A stretch of 64,000 bases of DNA, from assembly GCF_033115175.1 (NCBI RefSeq), contig NC_084836.1, forward strand, positions 82,550,253-82,614,252, in the 5' to 3' direction. Below, one piece after another: positions 1-64,000 of this stretch. The position numbers and the translations under genes are program-made. The first letter of the stretch is position 1. Each line of letters opens with the position of its first letter. Origin of the DNA: Lepus europaeus (Eukaryota > Chordata > Mammalia > Lagomorpha > Leporidae). The notes below the pieces were generated by a model. That model was given only the letters and a program-made list of their open reading frames with translations. It was not told the DNA's origin and made no database searches.

Positions 1-1138
1 GGAAACCTTGGCTGAGAGGGAACCCGTTTCCATGTGTTAAAACTGGACAGACGTGTGACCTAGAAATGGATGAAGAACGACGGCCCTCTCCCTCCCCTAT
101 TCCCACCAAGTGGCAAAGCAGGACCACACAGTTCAATTCAGAGGCTCCTTCCAGTCATTTACTCAGCCTATAAACATTTGCTGAACACCTGTACTGTGCC
201 CCATGTTAGGATAGCTTGTTTGCAGGGACAAACACGAATTCTAAAAGGGAAATATACAACTAACTTCAATAGCATCTGACTCGCATCAAGACAAAGGTAA
301 ATTAAGGGTGGTTAGGCACTCAGGGAAGAGTCTGTGGCACAGTATGGGGGTTCACCGATGGCTTCCTGGAGACAGCGGGACAGCTGGGTCCTAAAGGACA
401 GCAGAGAGCTAGGCAGTCTGTGAAGAGGAGGAGGAGGGGCATTCCAAGCATGGAGGACAGCAGGAGCCAAGGTCCTGAGGCTTCTAGCAACATGATGTGG
501 CAGGAAATGAGAAACAACCTGTTCCTTCTGAAGTCAGAGCTGTGAGGCAGAGTGGTGCAGGAGATAAGCAGGGGCTCAGTGTGGTAAACCCAGCAGCCCG
601 GACTTCATTCTCTAGTGCACGTGGATTTTAGGTGGGAGAGTGAGTTGGTCAGAGCTGCAGTTACAGTAGATCAGACTGGCTGCTCTGGGGCATACACGGT
701 CGGGACTGCCAGGGAGGATGCCAGTGCAATCGTTCAGGCAAATGCCAAGAGCCTGAGTACAGCGGGCGCACTGGGAATACAAATGGGGGATCAAATCTGA
801 GAACGGCGGCAGAGCCCAAAGCAGCACCGCTTTGTCACTTATTAACAGCCACTCCCTTGCTTGTGATCGTCTGATAGCTCTCCCACACCCGAAGCCTACG
901 GCCAGTGCCAGGCAGTGGGTAGATGGCTGCAGTGCTGGTGAGAGAGGGAGGCACTGAGGACAATCTTCAGTCGGAAAGGAAAAGCCTGGGAGGGAAACCA
1001 GAGGACGAAAAGGAGTATTTGCCACTGCTACAACCTCCCAGAATCCCTTCCTCTCTCCTTCCGTACCACAGCGAAATGATTAGAAAACTCCAACCCTTGT
1101 GTTCCCTTGGACTGGCAATCTGGCCCACCATTTGCTTT
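1..1138. other. POLR3F intron sequence, nothing recognised
   Basis: I see no exon, tRNA or recognisable young repeat here. Short open frames on both strands have no family resemblance. By gene order this is POLR3F intron 2, assuming the next exon is outside the window. Confidence 0.5.
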
Positions 1139-1306
1139 TATCAATAACATTTTTATTGGAACACAGCCACATCCATTTATGTGTCATCACTCATGGCTGC
1201 TTCTTGCTAAAATGACAGAGTTGAGTAATTGTGGTAAAAACCATAAGGCCCACAAAGCCTAAAATATACTATCTAGCATTTTATTAAAAAAATCGCCAAC
1301 CCCTGG
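1139..1306 (-). mobile_element. hAT-Charlie-like DNA transposon fragment
   Basis: The run from tttttattggaacacagcc through gcctaaaatatactatct to gccaacccctgg is the familiar mammal-wide nonautonomous hAT-type element, here read from its far end. A second copy of the family lies near 51.4 kb. I do not commit to the exact subfamily name. Confidence 0.65.
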
Positions 1307-1494
1307 GGTTCAAGGTTGAAGGGAATGGTTTAAGGAAAGGTTTAAGTGTCTTTGAATCTCTATATAGAGTACGAAGGCTGAGAAGTGCCATGATGTGCCC
1401 TCTGCAATACCGGGCTGGGAAAGCTGAAGGCATACATCAAAGGCAGGGGGGACAGGCATCCAGACCAAACCAGCGGACGGTAACCTCCACCTTC

Positions 1495-1715
1495 CTCCAC
1501 CGTCATGATCTATTCAGGACGTCGACGGATGGGATGACGCCCACCACGCTGGGTAGGGCCATCTGCTTTACTCAGCTCACCAATGTAAATGCTAACCTCT
1601 TCCAGAATATCTTTCCAGACATCCTCAGAAACAACGGCTGGCCAGGTATCTGTGAACCTCATCTCCTAGTCAGGCTGATACATAAGGGTAACCATCACAA
1701 CTACACACTGGCAAG
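1495..1715 (+). mobile_element. Old L1 3' end fragment
   Basis: Bases such as ggatgacgcccaccacg, then ctttactcagctcaccaatg, and the terminal ataagggtaaccatcaca follow the order of the 3' untranslated end of old mammalian L1 elements. They are diverged, so the age is ancient. Confidence 0.55.
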
Positions 1716-1734
1716 CACTGACCACTGCCACGCT

Positions 1735-1860
1735 GGTTGAGTATCCCTGGTTCAAAATCCGAAATGCTCCAAATCCTGAAACTTTCTGAGTGCCCACAGG
1801 ATGCTCAGAAGGTCCAGATATTGGAGCATTTTGGATTTGCAGATTAGGTATGCTCAATCA
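1735..1860 (+). mobile_element. Tigger/pogo-like DNA transposon remnant
   Basis: The terminus ggttgagtatccctggttc, followed by aaaatccgaaatgctccaa and a later gcattttggatttgcag, matches the common mammalian element whose end reads GGTTGAGTATCC. It overlaps the first copy of the 201-bp duplication. Confidence 0.55.
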
Positions 1861-1984
1861 GTAAAGTCTATGGAAATATTCTAAAATCCCCAAAACTCCA
1901 AGATCTGAAACTTCCCTGGTCCCAGGTATTCCAGACAAGGGGCAATAAACCTAGAAATAAGGAATCACAGGAACTAGTTGGATT
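1784..1984 (+). repeat. 201-bp direct duplication, copy 1
   Basis: This is identical, apart from two base differences, to 2802-3002 in the same orientation, with a constant offset of 1018. This copy is continuous on its left with an old DNA-transposon remnant, so it is probably the original. It ends seven bases short of the POLR3F exon 2 donor. Confidence 0.93.
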
Positions 1985-1992
1985 CCCCTTAC

Positions 1993-2110
1993 CATGGACA
2001 GGAGTCTATTGATGGCCACGGCCCGCTGCTGGGCTTCTATATGAGGCATTTCATTCTGAATCACCTGGTCTGTGATTCCATGAGGGAACTGCTGGCATAA
2101 TTCTATAATC
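1993..2110 (-). CDS. POLR3F: POLR3F coding exon 2 (first winged helix)
   Basis: Reading the minus strand, a TTTCTAG acceptor precedes 118 bases. After the one base that completes the split Arg codon come 39 codons, beginning IIELCQQFPHGITDQVIQNE and ending INRLLSM before a GTAAGG donor. This matches the first winged-helix segment of RPC6. The exon sits in phase with exon 1 (62 bases, phase 2). The following POLR3F exon should encode a GQLDLL-type segment; I could not find it at 1-1990, so the gene continues past the left edge. An almost identical 201-bp sequence lies immediately left of this exon and again about 0.7 kb to its right. Confidence 0.95.
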
Positions 2111-2508
2111 CTAGAAACAAAGGGAGAACGATTCCATTCTCATTTACCTTTCAAAAGGCAGTGTGTGTGTGTGGGGGGGCGGTTTGTGGGGAATATAAGC
2201 AAAGCAGTTTGTGTTTCTCCCCCCACCACCACCACATTTGGCAGATAATCCAGGCTTCTATTTAATTTTGAACCAAAGCATGACAAAAATTGAGGAAGAC
2301 ACTATCCATGTATATATTCATATGATCTTAAAATTATTGTTATTTTAAGGGAAGTATCCCTCACCAATAAGAACTTTTAATTAGAGCAAAAGTTTAATAA
2401 AAACAGAAAAAATATTATAGCTGAGACATCAATTTTCTCAGATGAAATAAGTAAACAAAGTTAAGCTACAGCTCTGTTAGAAGGCAAATCAAATATTGCT
2501 AATAGGAA

Positions 2509-2801
2509 GCCCAATTTTTTTTTTTTTAACTTGAAAGGCAGAGTAAGAGAGAGAGAGAGAGAGAGAGAGAGACTGAGCGTCTATCCACTGGTTCACTCCT
2601 CTTACGGCACCAGCCAGCAAAGGGTCAGGCTGAAGCCAGGAGCCAGGAGCTTCTTCAGGGTAGCAGGGGCCCAAGCGCTTGGGCCACCTTCCACTGCGTA
2701 TTAGCAGGGAGCTGGATCAGAAGTGGAGCAGCCGGGTCTCAAACCAGAACCCATTTGGGATGCCGGCACTGCAGGGGGTGACTCTGCCTGCTGTGCCACA
2801 A
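2509..2801 (-). mobile_element. C-repeat SINE, head truncated
   Basis: The poly-T start, the (GA)n run at 2549-2571 and the body up to gtgccaca are the lagomorph C-repeat SINE in reverse. The terminal ccggcccc is missing where the duplicated 201-bp segment begins. Confidence 0.85.
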
Positions 2802-3002
2802 TTCTGAGTGCCCACAGGATGCTCAGAAGGTCCAGATATTGGAGCGTTTTGGATTTGCAGATAAGGTATGCTCAATCAGTAAAGTCTATGGAAATATTCT
2901 AAAATCCCCAAAACTCCAAGATCTGAAACTTCCCTGGTCCCAGGTATTCCAGACAAGGGGCAATAAACCTAGAAATAAGGAATCACAGGAACTAGTTGGA
3001 TT
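2802..3002 (+). repeat. 201-bp direct duplication, copy 2
   Basis: This is the second copy of 1784-1984. It starts exactly where the 5' end of a minus-strand C-repeat SINE is broken off after gtgccaca, so the junction looks like a rearrangement inside the SINE head. Confidence 0.93.
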
Positions 3003-3199
3003 TTAGAATTATCCCTATCAAACAACAGAAGACCAAATCTTGTCTTAGGATCAATAAATGCGATACCCGTGCAGTTTGAGAAAGTCAGGGTCTTCTTAAA
3101 ATCATGCGATAAAACAGAAATAACAGAGCACTGGCAAAATATACAAAATTGGAAGAGGCTTTAGGCACCCTAAAACCTTAAGTTCAATACTTTACACTG

Positions 3200-3480
3200 G
3201 GGGCCGGCTTCGTGGCATTGTGGGTGACGTCCATATGGGCGCTGGTTCACGTCCGGCTGCTCCATTTCCCATCCCGCCCCCTGCTAATGGCCTGGGAAAT
3301 GCATGGAGGATGGCTCAAGTGCTTGGCCCCTGCCACCCACAAGGGAGACCTGGATGAAGCTCCTGGCCTAGCCCCGGCCATAGCCACTGAGGCCATCTGG
3401 GGCGAGAACCAGCAGATGGAAGAGCTCTCTGTCTTTCCCTCTCTCTATGTAACTCCGACTTTCAAATAAATATTTTTTAA
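3200..3480 (+). mobile_element. C-repeat SINE
   Basis: The head gggccggcttcgtggc, body and aaataaatatttttt tail are present. It is an older-type copy in POLR3F intron 1. Confidence 0.85.
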
Positions 3481-3841
3481 CATTTCACACGAAGCTGTGT
3501 GGCGTAATCTGGATTTATAAGCACAAACTACACCCCAACCCAGTGCAAACGTCCCGCAAAGGAGTCCCTAGGAATAGGAGCGATCCTGGATCAGAACACA
3601 CACTCATAACTTCCCAGACCAAAGTTACTCCAAGTTGCAAGCTGTCAACCCCGTTTTGAACTTCTGTTCTCGTAGGGAAAAAGTGGATTGGAGAGAGGGT
3701 CCAGAACCCGCCATCACTTTCCCGCGTGCTCACCCAACCTGCTCTGGCCGCTGTCCAGGGAGCCTAGAGAAGGGGTCCAGCTGCCCAAATAGCTGGCTGC
3801 CTACAAGGCGTCCCGCGCCGGGAACCCAGTCCCCGGCTTAC

Positions 3842-3903
3842 CTGTTTTCTATTTCGACGGGATCCGCGTCAGGCGGCTGCACCTTCACCTTCACTTCAGC
3901 CAT
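3842..3903 (-). CDS. POLR3F: POLR3F coding exon 1 (RNA polymerase III subunit RPC6)
   Basis: This exon encodes the N-terminus of the RPC6/C34 subunit of RNA polymerase III, a nuclear winged-helix protein. With RPC3 and RPC7 it forms the initiation subcomplex that contacts TFIIIB and opens tRNA and 5S promoters. On the minus strand the ATG is the complement of 3901-3903. It opens 20 codons starting MAEVKVKVQPPDADPVE, which I recognise as the POLR3F start, and ends with two bases of an Arg codon. The donor is CAG|GTAAGC. The exon joins the exon at 1993-2110 in frame and completes AGG (Arg). It lies in a CpG island and is divergent from DZANK1. The start is fixed by family similarity. Confidence 0.95.
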
Positions 3904-4303
3904 GAGGGCGCAGTTCCCGTTCTGTCTGGGGAGAAGTGCACCGAGCCGCTGGAGAGCCAACAGGGGAACCCTGGAGCTGGCGGCAGATACAGCAGGGCCG
4001 GGGCTATGGGGCCTTCTTCTCCGTGTCGCGGCCGGTCCTTCCTGGCCCGTCGGCTTGGGGCGGCCAAGCCGCGCCTGTTCCGGCACTCGGACCGGCCCCT
4101 CTACAGCTCCTTATATTCGCTGTCCAGGATGTCCCCCCCTTGTGGGAAGAAAGAGCCTGGTTCCTTCATTCTATGCTGGGAAGTCACCTTTTCAATATTT
4201 TGCAACCTCCGAGCAGGCATATTCTAGGACGCCCCCGGTAAAGCCGTGGGAAAGGCACTCCAGGCGCGTGTGGGTCTCCGCGCCAGCGGCATGGGCGGGG
4301 CTG

Positions 4304-4317
4304 GTTGCTAGGGAGCC
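4304..4317. promoter_or_regulatory. Possible RFX X-box half-site
   Basis: The bases gttgctagggagcc have one good RFX half-site (GTTGCTAGG) and a degenerate second half. RFX factors drive ciliary genes, and DZANK1 is one, so the position inside the shared promoter is suggestive. The imperfect second half keeps confidence low. Confidence 0.35.
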
Positions 4318-4359
4318 GCGTTTCCGCCAATCATCTGCCTAGTTCCCAGCGGGCGGGGC

Positions 4360-4529
4360 GCGGCTCGCAGCGTCTGTGGTAACCTGGGCCCGAGCGAAGA
4401 AGGAGGCGAGAGGCGGTGAGCGGCCCGCGACCCTGCTGTGGGCTGCGGAGGTGCTCTGGAAGTTCTGACTTCGGTCTTGTTGGCTGCAGAAGGAGGAGGG
4501 CATCCTTCATTCCAGCCGAGCTGTCCTTG
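4360..4529 (+). other. DZANK1: Candidate DZANK1 5' untranslated exon
   Basis: The first coding exon has an acceptor, so an upstream noncoding exon is required. Two donors in the CpG island fit: GGCG|GTGAGC after 4415 and CTTG|GTGAGC after 4529. The start near 4360, just right of the GC boxes, is a guess. Only transcript data can choose between the donors. Confidence 0.4.
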
Positions 4530-4749
4530 GTGAGCGAGGGCGAGGAACAGACGCGTTCCGGATCTGGTCGGCAAGGGGCCGGGGCCGGTGCAGGGAGCGG
4601 TCGGGTGGGCACTGCCGGGTGCTGGTGACCGACCCCTCCGCTAGGACCCAGCCGATCCGCCAGATTCCGGATCCTCTTGGCGAGGGCCCCGTTGGCCTCC
4701 CCAGACTCCCAAGGCCACTTGCGACTCCCTCCCTAAATATTTTTATTTT

Positions 4750-5261
4750 CAACTATTTTAAAAAATTTTATTTTAACTTCCTGCTCCACTTGAATGGACA
4801 CGTGAGTACGGGCAGGTCCCCCCACCCCCCGAGTCCATCCACCGGTCTCCAGGGGCGACTGCTATGCTGTCATTATCTGTCGTTTATATTCTTGGCTGTC
4901 AGTCTGGAGCTGTCCAACAAGAAGATGTTAGGTTTAGTTCTTCCACTTGGTGGAATTACAGCCTCTGGCAACAGGCCAAAAAGAGCAGCATTAGTAGAAC
5001 TGCAGCAACTAAAACCCAAGAGATGCTGGAAATAGCCTAACTGCAAACTGATTTTTTTAAATAAAAAGCACAACAGCAATTGTAAATAATAAAGTGAAGG
5101 TGCAAGAAGTAGACTCTAAGAATTGGATGGATATACAGATTATAGTGGAATAAAGCCTATGTGTCCATTATCAGTGAAATTGGGAAAGGCAGTACAGAGA
5201 TGCAAATGGTTGCTGTTACAATGAGGAATTTTTCCCTTCAAGCTCATACATTAAAAAATTG
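4750..5261. other. DZANK1 5' intron, unassigned stretch
   Basis: The sequence becomes AT-rich after the CpG island. The part at 4890-5100 contains a 38-codon open stretch (MLGLVLPLGGITASGNRPKR and on) that I cannot place. It could be a retrocopy fragment or chance. I see no splice-supported exon. Confidence 0.4.
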
Positions 5262-5494
5262 AGGCCGGCGCCGAGGCTCAGTAGGCTAATCCTCCGCCTG
5301 CGGTGCCGGCACACTGGGTTCTAGTCCCGGTCAGGGCGCCGGATTCTGTCCCGGTTGCTCCTCTTCCAGGCCAGCTCTCTACTGTGGCCCGGGAGTGCAG
5401 TGGGGGATGGCCCAAGTGCTTGGGCCCTGCACCCCATGGGAGACCAGGAGAAGCACCTGGCTCCTGCCTTTGGACCGGCGCAGTGCGGTCCTGC
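5262..5494 (+). mobile_element. Young-type rabbit SINE, 3' truncated
   Basis: The head gaggccggcgccgaggctc and the ggctaatcctccgcctgcgg segment mark the younger lagomorph SINE class (OcuSINE type). The copy stops after the cagtgcggtcctg segment, without its tail. Confidence 0.85.
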
Positions 5495-5789
5495 TGGGTA
5501 CTTTTTATATCTGTACCAGCTTCCTTTCTGCTGAGAAGTAATATCCTGCTGTCCAAAACTATCTTTACAGCTTTCAGAAATGATTTTTGGTGACATTTGT
5601 AGGGCCAAGGACCTGGAGTTTCCCAGAGGAGTTGTAAATTAACATTTCATGCTACATGCAGAGTTATTTTTGTTCCGCGTGTGTAATGAATTTTTCCCAG
5701 GCCAAGGTGGCACAGTTAGCAAAGGCAGGGAACGGTATTGATCTAGAAGGAACTGAGGTCAGAATGTTAGCGATGGTCTTTGCTCTGCC

Positions 5790-6117
5790 TAATTTTTTTA
5801 AAGGGTTATTTTATTTATTTGAAAGGCACAGTGACAGAGAGAGGGGTTGCGGGAGAGATACAGAAAGAGATCCATCCTCCAAATGGCCACAACGGTTACG
5901 GCTGTGGCAGACCAAAGCCAGGCGCCTGGAGCTTCATGTGGGTTTCCTACACGAGTGGCAGGAGCTCAGGCACTTGGGCCATCTTCCACTGCTTTCCCAG
6001 GAGTGTTAGCAGGAGTTGGCTCTGAAGTAGAGCAGCCAGGACTCCAACTGGCATTCTGATATGGAATGCTGGTGTTGCAGGTGGCAGCTCAACCCACTGT
6101 GCCACAGTACCAGCCCC
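5790..6117 (-). mobile_element. C-repeat SINE
   Basis: A complete reverse copy runs from the T/A-rich tail at 5790 to gccacagtaccagcccc. Confidence 0.88.
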
Positions 6118-6530
6118 TGCCTTATTTATTTAATCTGCCCATTTAAAATGACTCTTTTATCCTCCATTTTATTCGTTCTTGTTCCTTTCTCAGAAATAGT
6201 TGCAGGAGTGGGGGAATCTTTTTTTTTTTTCTGCCAAAGGCCATTTGGATATTTATCCCATCACTTATAGGCCATACAAAATTATAAACTTAAAAATTAG
6301 CCTGCTATAAGTTTATTGAATTTGAGTCCTGCCTGTGGTTGCCTTGACAGGGCCAGAACAAATGATATTCTCCACCCCTGATGTAGACAATTAAAATTTC
6401 ACAAAGGACTTCAACAGCAGAAACTTAGTTCACATATCATGATTACTTCGGTTGAGAATTGAATAATATTTGCAGGTGCACATTAGCAGTGTTTGCTTTA
6501 GATTTTACCACTTTTGCTGCGTTTATGTGA

Positions 6531-60869
<54,339 letters not shown>

Positions 60870-61019
60870 TGAGTGGAACACACTGAAGGCAGAGCCGGGG
60901 CAGTGTGTGGCAGCCACCTACAGCTCAGGGGGCTCTGCGGCAACACTCAGCCTGCACACACTGGACTCTACTCATGCTGAACTACTTTAGAGCCATGTTA
61001 ACTACTTCAGTCTTTTTAA

Positions 61020-61348
61020 TTTTTTTTAAAGATGTATTTATGTGATAGAGTTACAGAGAGAGGGGGAGAGAGAGAGAGAGGGAGAGAGAGAGAGAATCTT
61101 CCATCTGCTGGTTCACTCCCCGAATGGCTGCAATGACTGGGGCTGAGCCAATCAGGAGCCAGGAGCTTCTTCCAGGTCTCCCACACAGGTGCAGGGGCCC
61201 AAGCACTTAAGCCATCTTCTGCTGCTTTCCCAGGTCATAAGCAGAGCGCTGGATTGGAAGAGGGGCAGCTGGGACATGAACCCATGCCCATACAGGATGC
61301 CGGCGCTGCAGGCAAAGCCTTGGCCTACTACACCACAGCTCTGGCAAC
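61020..61348 (-). mobile_element. C-repeat SINE
   Basis: A reverse copy with (GA)n at 61062-61095, ending cacagctctggc. The flanking actacttcagtcttttt and actatttcagtctc resemble a target duplication. Confidence 0.9.
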
Positions 61349-61841
61349 TATTTCAGTCTCAATAAAAGGAATAATGGCTCTGTCTTCCAAAGCTTGGCAA
61401 CAACATTTTAAAAGTTGACTATAAGTTGCCTAAGTTAGTAGCTTTTATGAATGATGATACATTTTGTTAAATCACTGATTTAAACTTTTGTGTGGCCACA
61501 GATCCCTGGCCCTTGAGGTGTTAAGCCCTTTTCATCATGTCTGCTCTGTTGAGAACAATGCTGAGATAGTCCCTAGTGATTTCCCCTCGGAAGTATCTCC
61601 ATGGAGTGAACACAGGGTCTTCAGATGCTAACAGCCCTGGGGAGAAGGCTGCTACATCTGAGTTCACCTCCTGACCTCAGGCTCTGATGTCCCCACCTGT
61701 GAACAGGATGACGAGGCATCACGTCACGGTGGGTGCTTCTGCTGCTTTCCCAGTCTTGGCGCAGCACTTCCTCGTGACACCTTCCAGCCTTATGAGGCTC
61801 TTGTTCTCTATTTGCTTTTCTTTTTTCTTTTTTCTTTTTTT

Positions 61842-62158
61842 TTTTTTGACAAGCAGAGTTAGACAGTGAGAGAGAGAGACAGAGAGAAAGGTCTTCCTTC
61901 TGTTGGTTCACCACCCAAATGGCCGCCACGGTCGGCCTGCGCCGATCTGAAGCCAGGAGCTAGGTGCTTCCTCCTGGTCTCCCATGCGGGTGCAGGGCCC
62001 CAAGCACTTGGGCCATCCTCCACTGCACTCCCGGGCCACAGCAGAGAGCTGGACTGGAAGAGGAGCAACCGTGACAAAATCCCGCACCCTAATTGGGACT
62101 AGAATCCGGGGTGCCGGCAACGCAGGTGCAAGATTAGCCAAGTGAGCCGTGGCGCCAG
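61842..62158 (-). mobile_element. Young-type rabbit SINE, first of three abutting
   Basis: A reverse copy from the T-run and gacaagcagagttagacag to gagccgtggcgccagc. Confidence 0.92.
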
Positions 62159-62160
62159 CT

Positions 62161-62207
62161 TCTTTTTTTTCTTTTTAAAGATTTATTTGGAAGGCAGAGT
62201 TACAGAG

Positions 62208-62254
<47 letters not shown>

Positions 62255-62508
62255 CCTTCCATTCACTGGTTCACTCCCCAAATGGCTGCAATGGTCAGAG
62301 CTTGGCCAATCCGAAACCAGAAGCCAGATCTTCCGGGTCTCCCACATGGGTGCAGGGGCCTGAGCTCCTGGGCCATCCTCCACTGCTCTCCCAGACCATA
62401 GCAGAGAGCTGGATTGGAAGTAGAGCATCTGGGACTCGAACCAGTGCCCATATGGGATGCTGGCACTGCAGGCAGTGGCCTTACCCATCATTCCACCGTG
62501 CTGGCCCC
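62161..62508 (-). mobile_element. C-repeat SINE, second of three abutting
   Basis: A reverse copy with a (GA)n run at 62213-62252, ending accgtgctggcccc. Confidence 0.92.
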
Positions 62509-62510
62509 TA

Positions 62511-62836
62511 TTTTCTTTAAAGATTTATTTATTTGAAAGAGCTACAGGAAGAGAGGAAAAGACAGAGAGAAAGAGTCTTCTATCTGCTGGCTCACTCCCC
62601 AGATGACCCCAACAGTTGAGGCTGGGCCAGACCAAAGCCAGGAGCCAAGAGCTTCTTCGTGGTCTCCTATGTGGGTGCCAGGGACACATGCACTTGGGCC
62701 ATCTTCGGCTGCTTTTCCCAGGCCATTAGCAGGGAGCTGGATGAGAAGTGGAGCAGCCAGGACTCAAACCAGCACCCATATGGGATGCCAGTGCCACAGG
62801 CGGAGGCTTAGCCCACTGCAGCACAGTGCAGGCCCT
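62511..62836 (-). mobile_element. C-repeat SINE, third of three abutting
   Basis: A reverse copy from tctttaaagatttatttat to cacagtgcaggccc. Confidence 0.92.
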
Positions 62837-64000
62837 GACAATATCAATTCTTACTGAGACGAGGTCTGGTTCAGCAAGCCGTGCTGCTGTGTGTACCAAG
62901 CCTCCAAGGGACTTCTGTTCTCTATTTCAACCTTTTCTCTAGTGTTTCTCTCCACTGTATACCCCTGTTAATATTTCTATGTGTATTTTAAAAAGCTCCT
63001 ACCCAGTAGGACAGCTATATCAATAGACACTACCTCTCTTTTAGCTTTGCTTTATAGTAGAATATTGGCTGTTAGTGTAAAGCTTTGATGGCTGCAATTT
63101 ACTTTTTCAAGTTTTCTTGGGGTCTATATTCATCATGTTGTGTCAATTTCTTCATTTATGCACAGTTGTGTTACCATTATTAGTAATAAAAACAGTGCTA
63201 CTTCATTGTGTGTTAAGGTATACTCTGTTTTTAGAATACAAAGCATTTAAGTATAATGCTTTGTGGTGGTGATCATTGCCACTCTGCTGTTCTGATCATT
63301 CTATTACTATATTTAGTTCCTTTTAGGATAATCGTCCTAACTATAAACCATATGCCTAAACTTCTCTGACTTTCATCTTTCCACAGTATTTCTTGGCTGC
63401 CTCATACACCAAAGATATTAGTGGTCCTGACCTTTCCCTGTCCCTCTCCTTCCCCCTTCACCTCACAACTTCTGTTAGTGTGTGCTTAGTTATCACAGGC
63501 TGACCACAGGTAATTCACTTGTGTTAACATAATGTAGACTTCCATTCTTTTTCTATAGGTTGATTCTAACAGTTGAAAAGCACCAAAGGGCAATTACATT
63601 ATAATAGCTACATAAATATTTTTTATTGCAGAACCAAATGGTGTGCTGTGATTACATGTTCCTTTTTTGTGTGTTCAAGGTTGTTAGCCCCAGGCCACTC
63701 AAATGGAATTTTCTTGGTAGTAATGTCAAATAGATTCTTCTCCTATCCCATAAATTATTCAAAATAATGTCACATTTATTTTCTTTTATAAGGCCTAAGT
63801 AAATTGTTGTTTTTTGTCTTTGGGTTTCCTAGACTTGCTGATTCCCTTTGTTTTTCCTGTTTTGAAAAAGAATATGCCTTCACCATATCCATAAATCCAT
63901 CTGGCTTCTTGTCTTCATTGCTGTTCTTTTTAGAGCTATTCTTCTTGGAGTACATATCTATTCACATTCAGTGATTATCAGATTTAATGATTATCATGAA
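62837..64000. other. Intron 18, AT-rich, unassigned
   Basis: AT-rich DNA with old-LINE-like texture. No ankyrin exon and no young SINE. The expected DZANK1 exon 19 is not here. Confidence 0.45.

Larger units (their letters stand above)
3750..4750. promoter_or_regulatory. Bidirectional CpG-island promoter, POLR3F / DZANK1
   Basis: This stretch is visibly GC- and CpG-rich compared with the AT-rich flanks. It contains POLR3F exon 1 and lies between two divergent genes. Seen in it: a GC box at 4293-4300, a CCAAT box at 4327-4331 on the plus strand, and a second GC box at 4351-4359. No convincing TATA box is positioned for either gene, as is usual for housekeeping CpG promoters. Exact start sites cannot be read from sequence; the POLR3F 5' untranslated region extends rightwards from 3903. 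Confidence 0.8.

Noticed and set aside
1-1990. Search for POLR3F coding exon 3 on the minus strand
   Set aside because: I found no acceptor followed by a GQLDLL-type reading frame; the exon must lie outside the window.
3635-4342. 235-codon plus-strand open frame over the CpG island
   Set aside because: It runs antisense through POLR3F exon 1. GC-rich DNA has few stops, the product has no family resemblance, and there is no splice support.

Overview
This is a mammalian nuclear genome window, and its repeats point to a leporid (rabbit or hare type). More than fifty copies of the lagomorph C-repeat SINE and its younger relative fill the introns in both orientations. The head of these SINEs reads close to ggccggcgctgtgg and the body close to gatggcccaagtccttggg. 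Short antisense rabbit-type L1 3' ends, old L1, L2 and MIR fragments, hAT and Tigger/mariner-like DNA transposons and one MLT1-type LTR also occur. There are no bacterial-style operons, CRISPR arrays or plasmid functions. The coding content is spliced and sparse.

Two genes are present, head to head. On the minus strand, at the left, lie the first two coding exons of POLR3F (RNA polymerase III subunit RPC6), at 3842-3903 and 1993-2110; the gene runs out of the left edge. On the plus strand DZANK1 (double zinc ribbon and ankyrin repeat domains 1) fills most of the rest. I place 18 consecutive coding exons between 6618 and 60868. Their phases all join correctly, giving 2072 coding bases (690 codons plus 2 bases). 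The last ankyrin exons lie beyond the right edge. The genes share a CpG-rich promoter of about 3.75-4.75 kb with GC boxes, a CCAAT box and a possible RFX half-site.

The predicted DZANK1 protein has, in order: an Fn3-like chitobiase/hexosaminidase C-terminal type domain (residues about 37-88); a linker (89-229); a series of CxxC zinc-ribbon knuckles (231-406), nearly one pair per exon; a linker with a TQT motif resembling a dynein light chain LC8 site (448-455), followed by a Lys/Glu/Gln-rich likely coiled coil; a middle region (495-640); and the start of the ankyrin repeats (640-690). DZANK1 is known as a ciliary/centrosomal partner of ninein-like protein and cytoplasmic dynein, so the TQT motif fits its known biology.

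Region by region: 1-3.8 kb is POLR3F intron 1-2 sequence, with a recent-looking 201-bp direct duplication on either side of exon 2. 3.8-4.7 kb is the promoter island. 4.7-9.7 kb is 5' intron plus coding exon 1. 9.7-29 kb holds coding exons 2-6 and dense SINEs, including nested ones. 29-47 kb holds the zinc-ribbon exons 7-11 and the TQT exon 12. 47-61 kb holds exons 13-18. 61-64 kb is a back-to-back SINE run and unassigned intron. I did not find a novel multi-gene system. The points most worth checking are the LC8-type motif, a GC-AG intron after coding exon 3, a 40-T acceptor tract at exon 13, the duplication around POLR3F exon 2, and several clean retrotransposition footprints.
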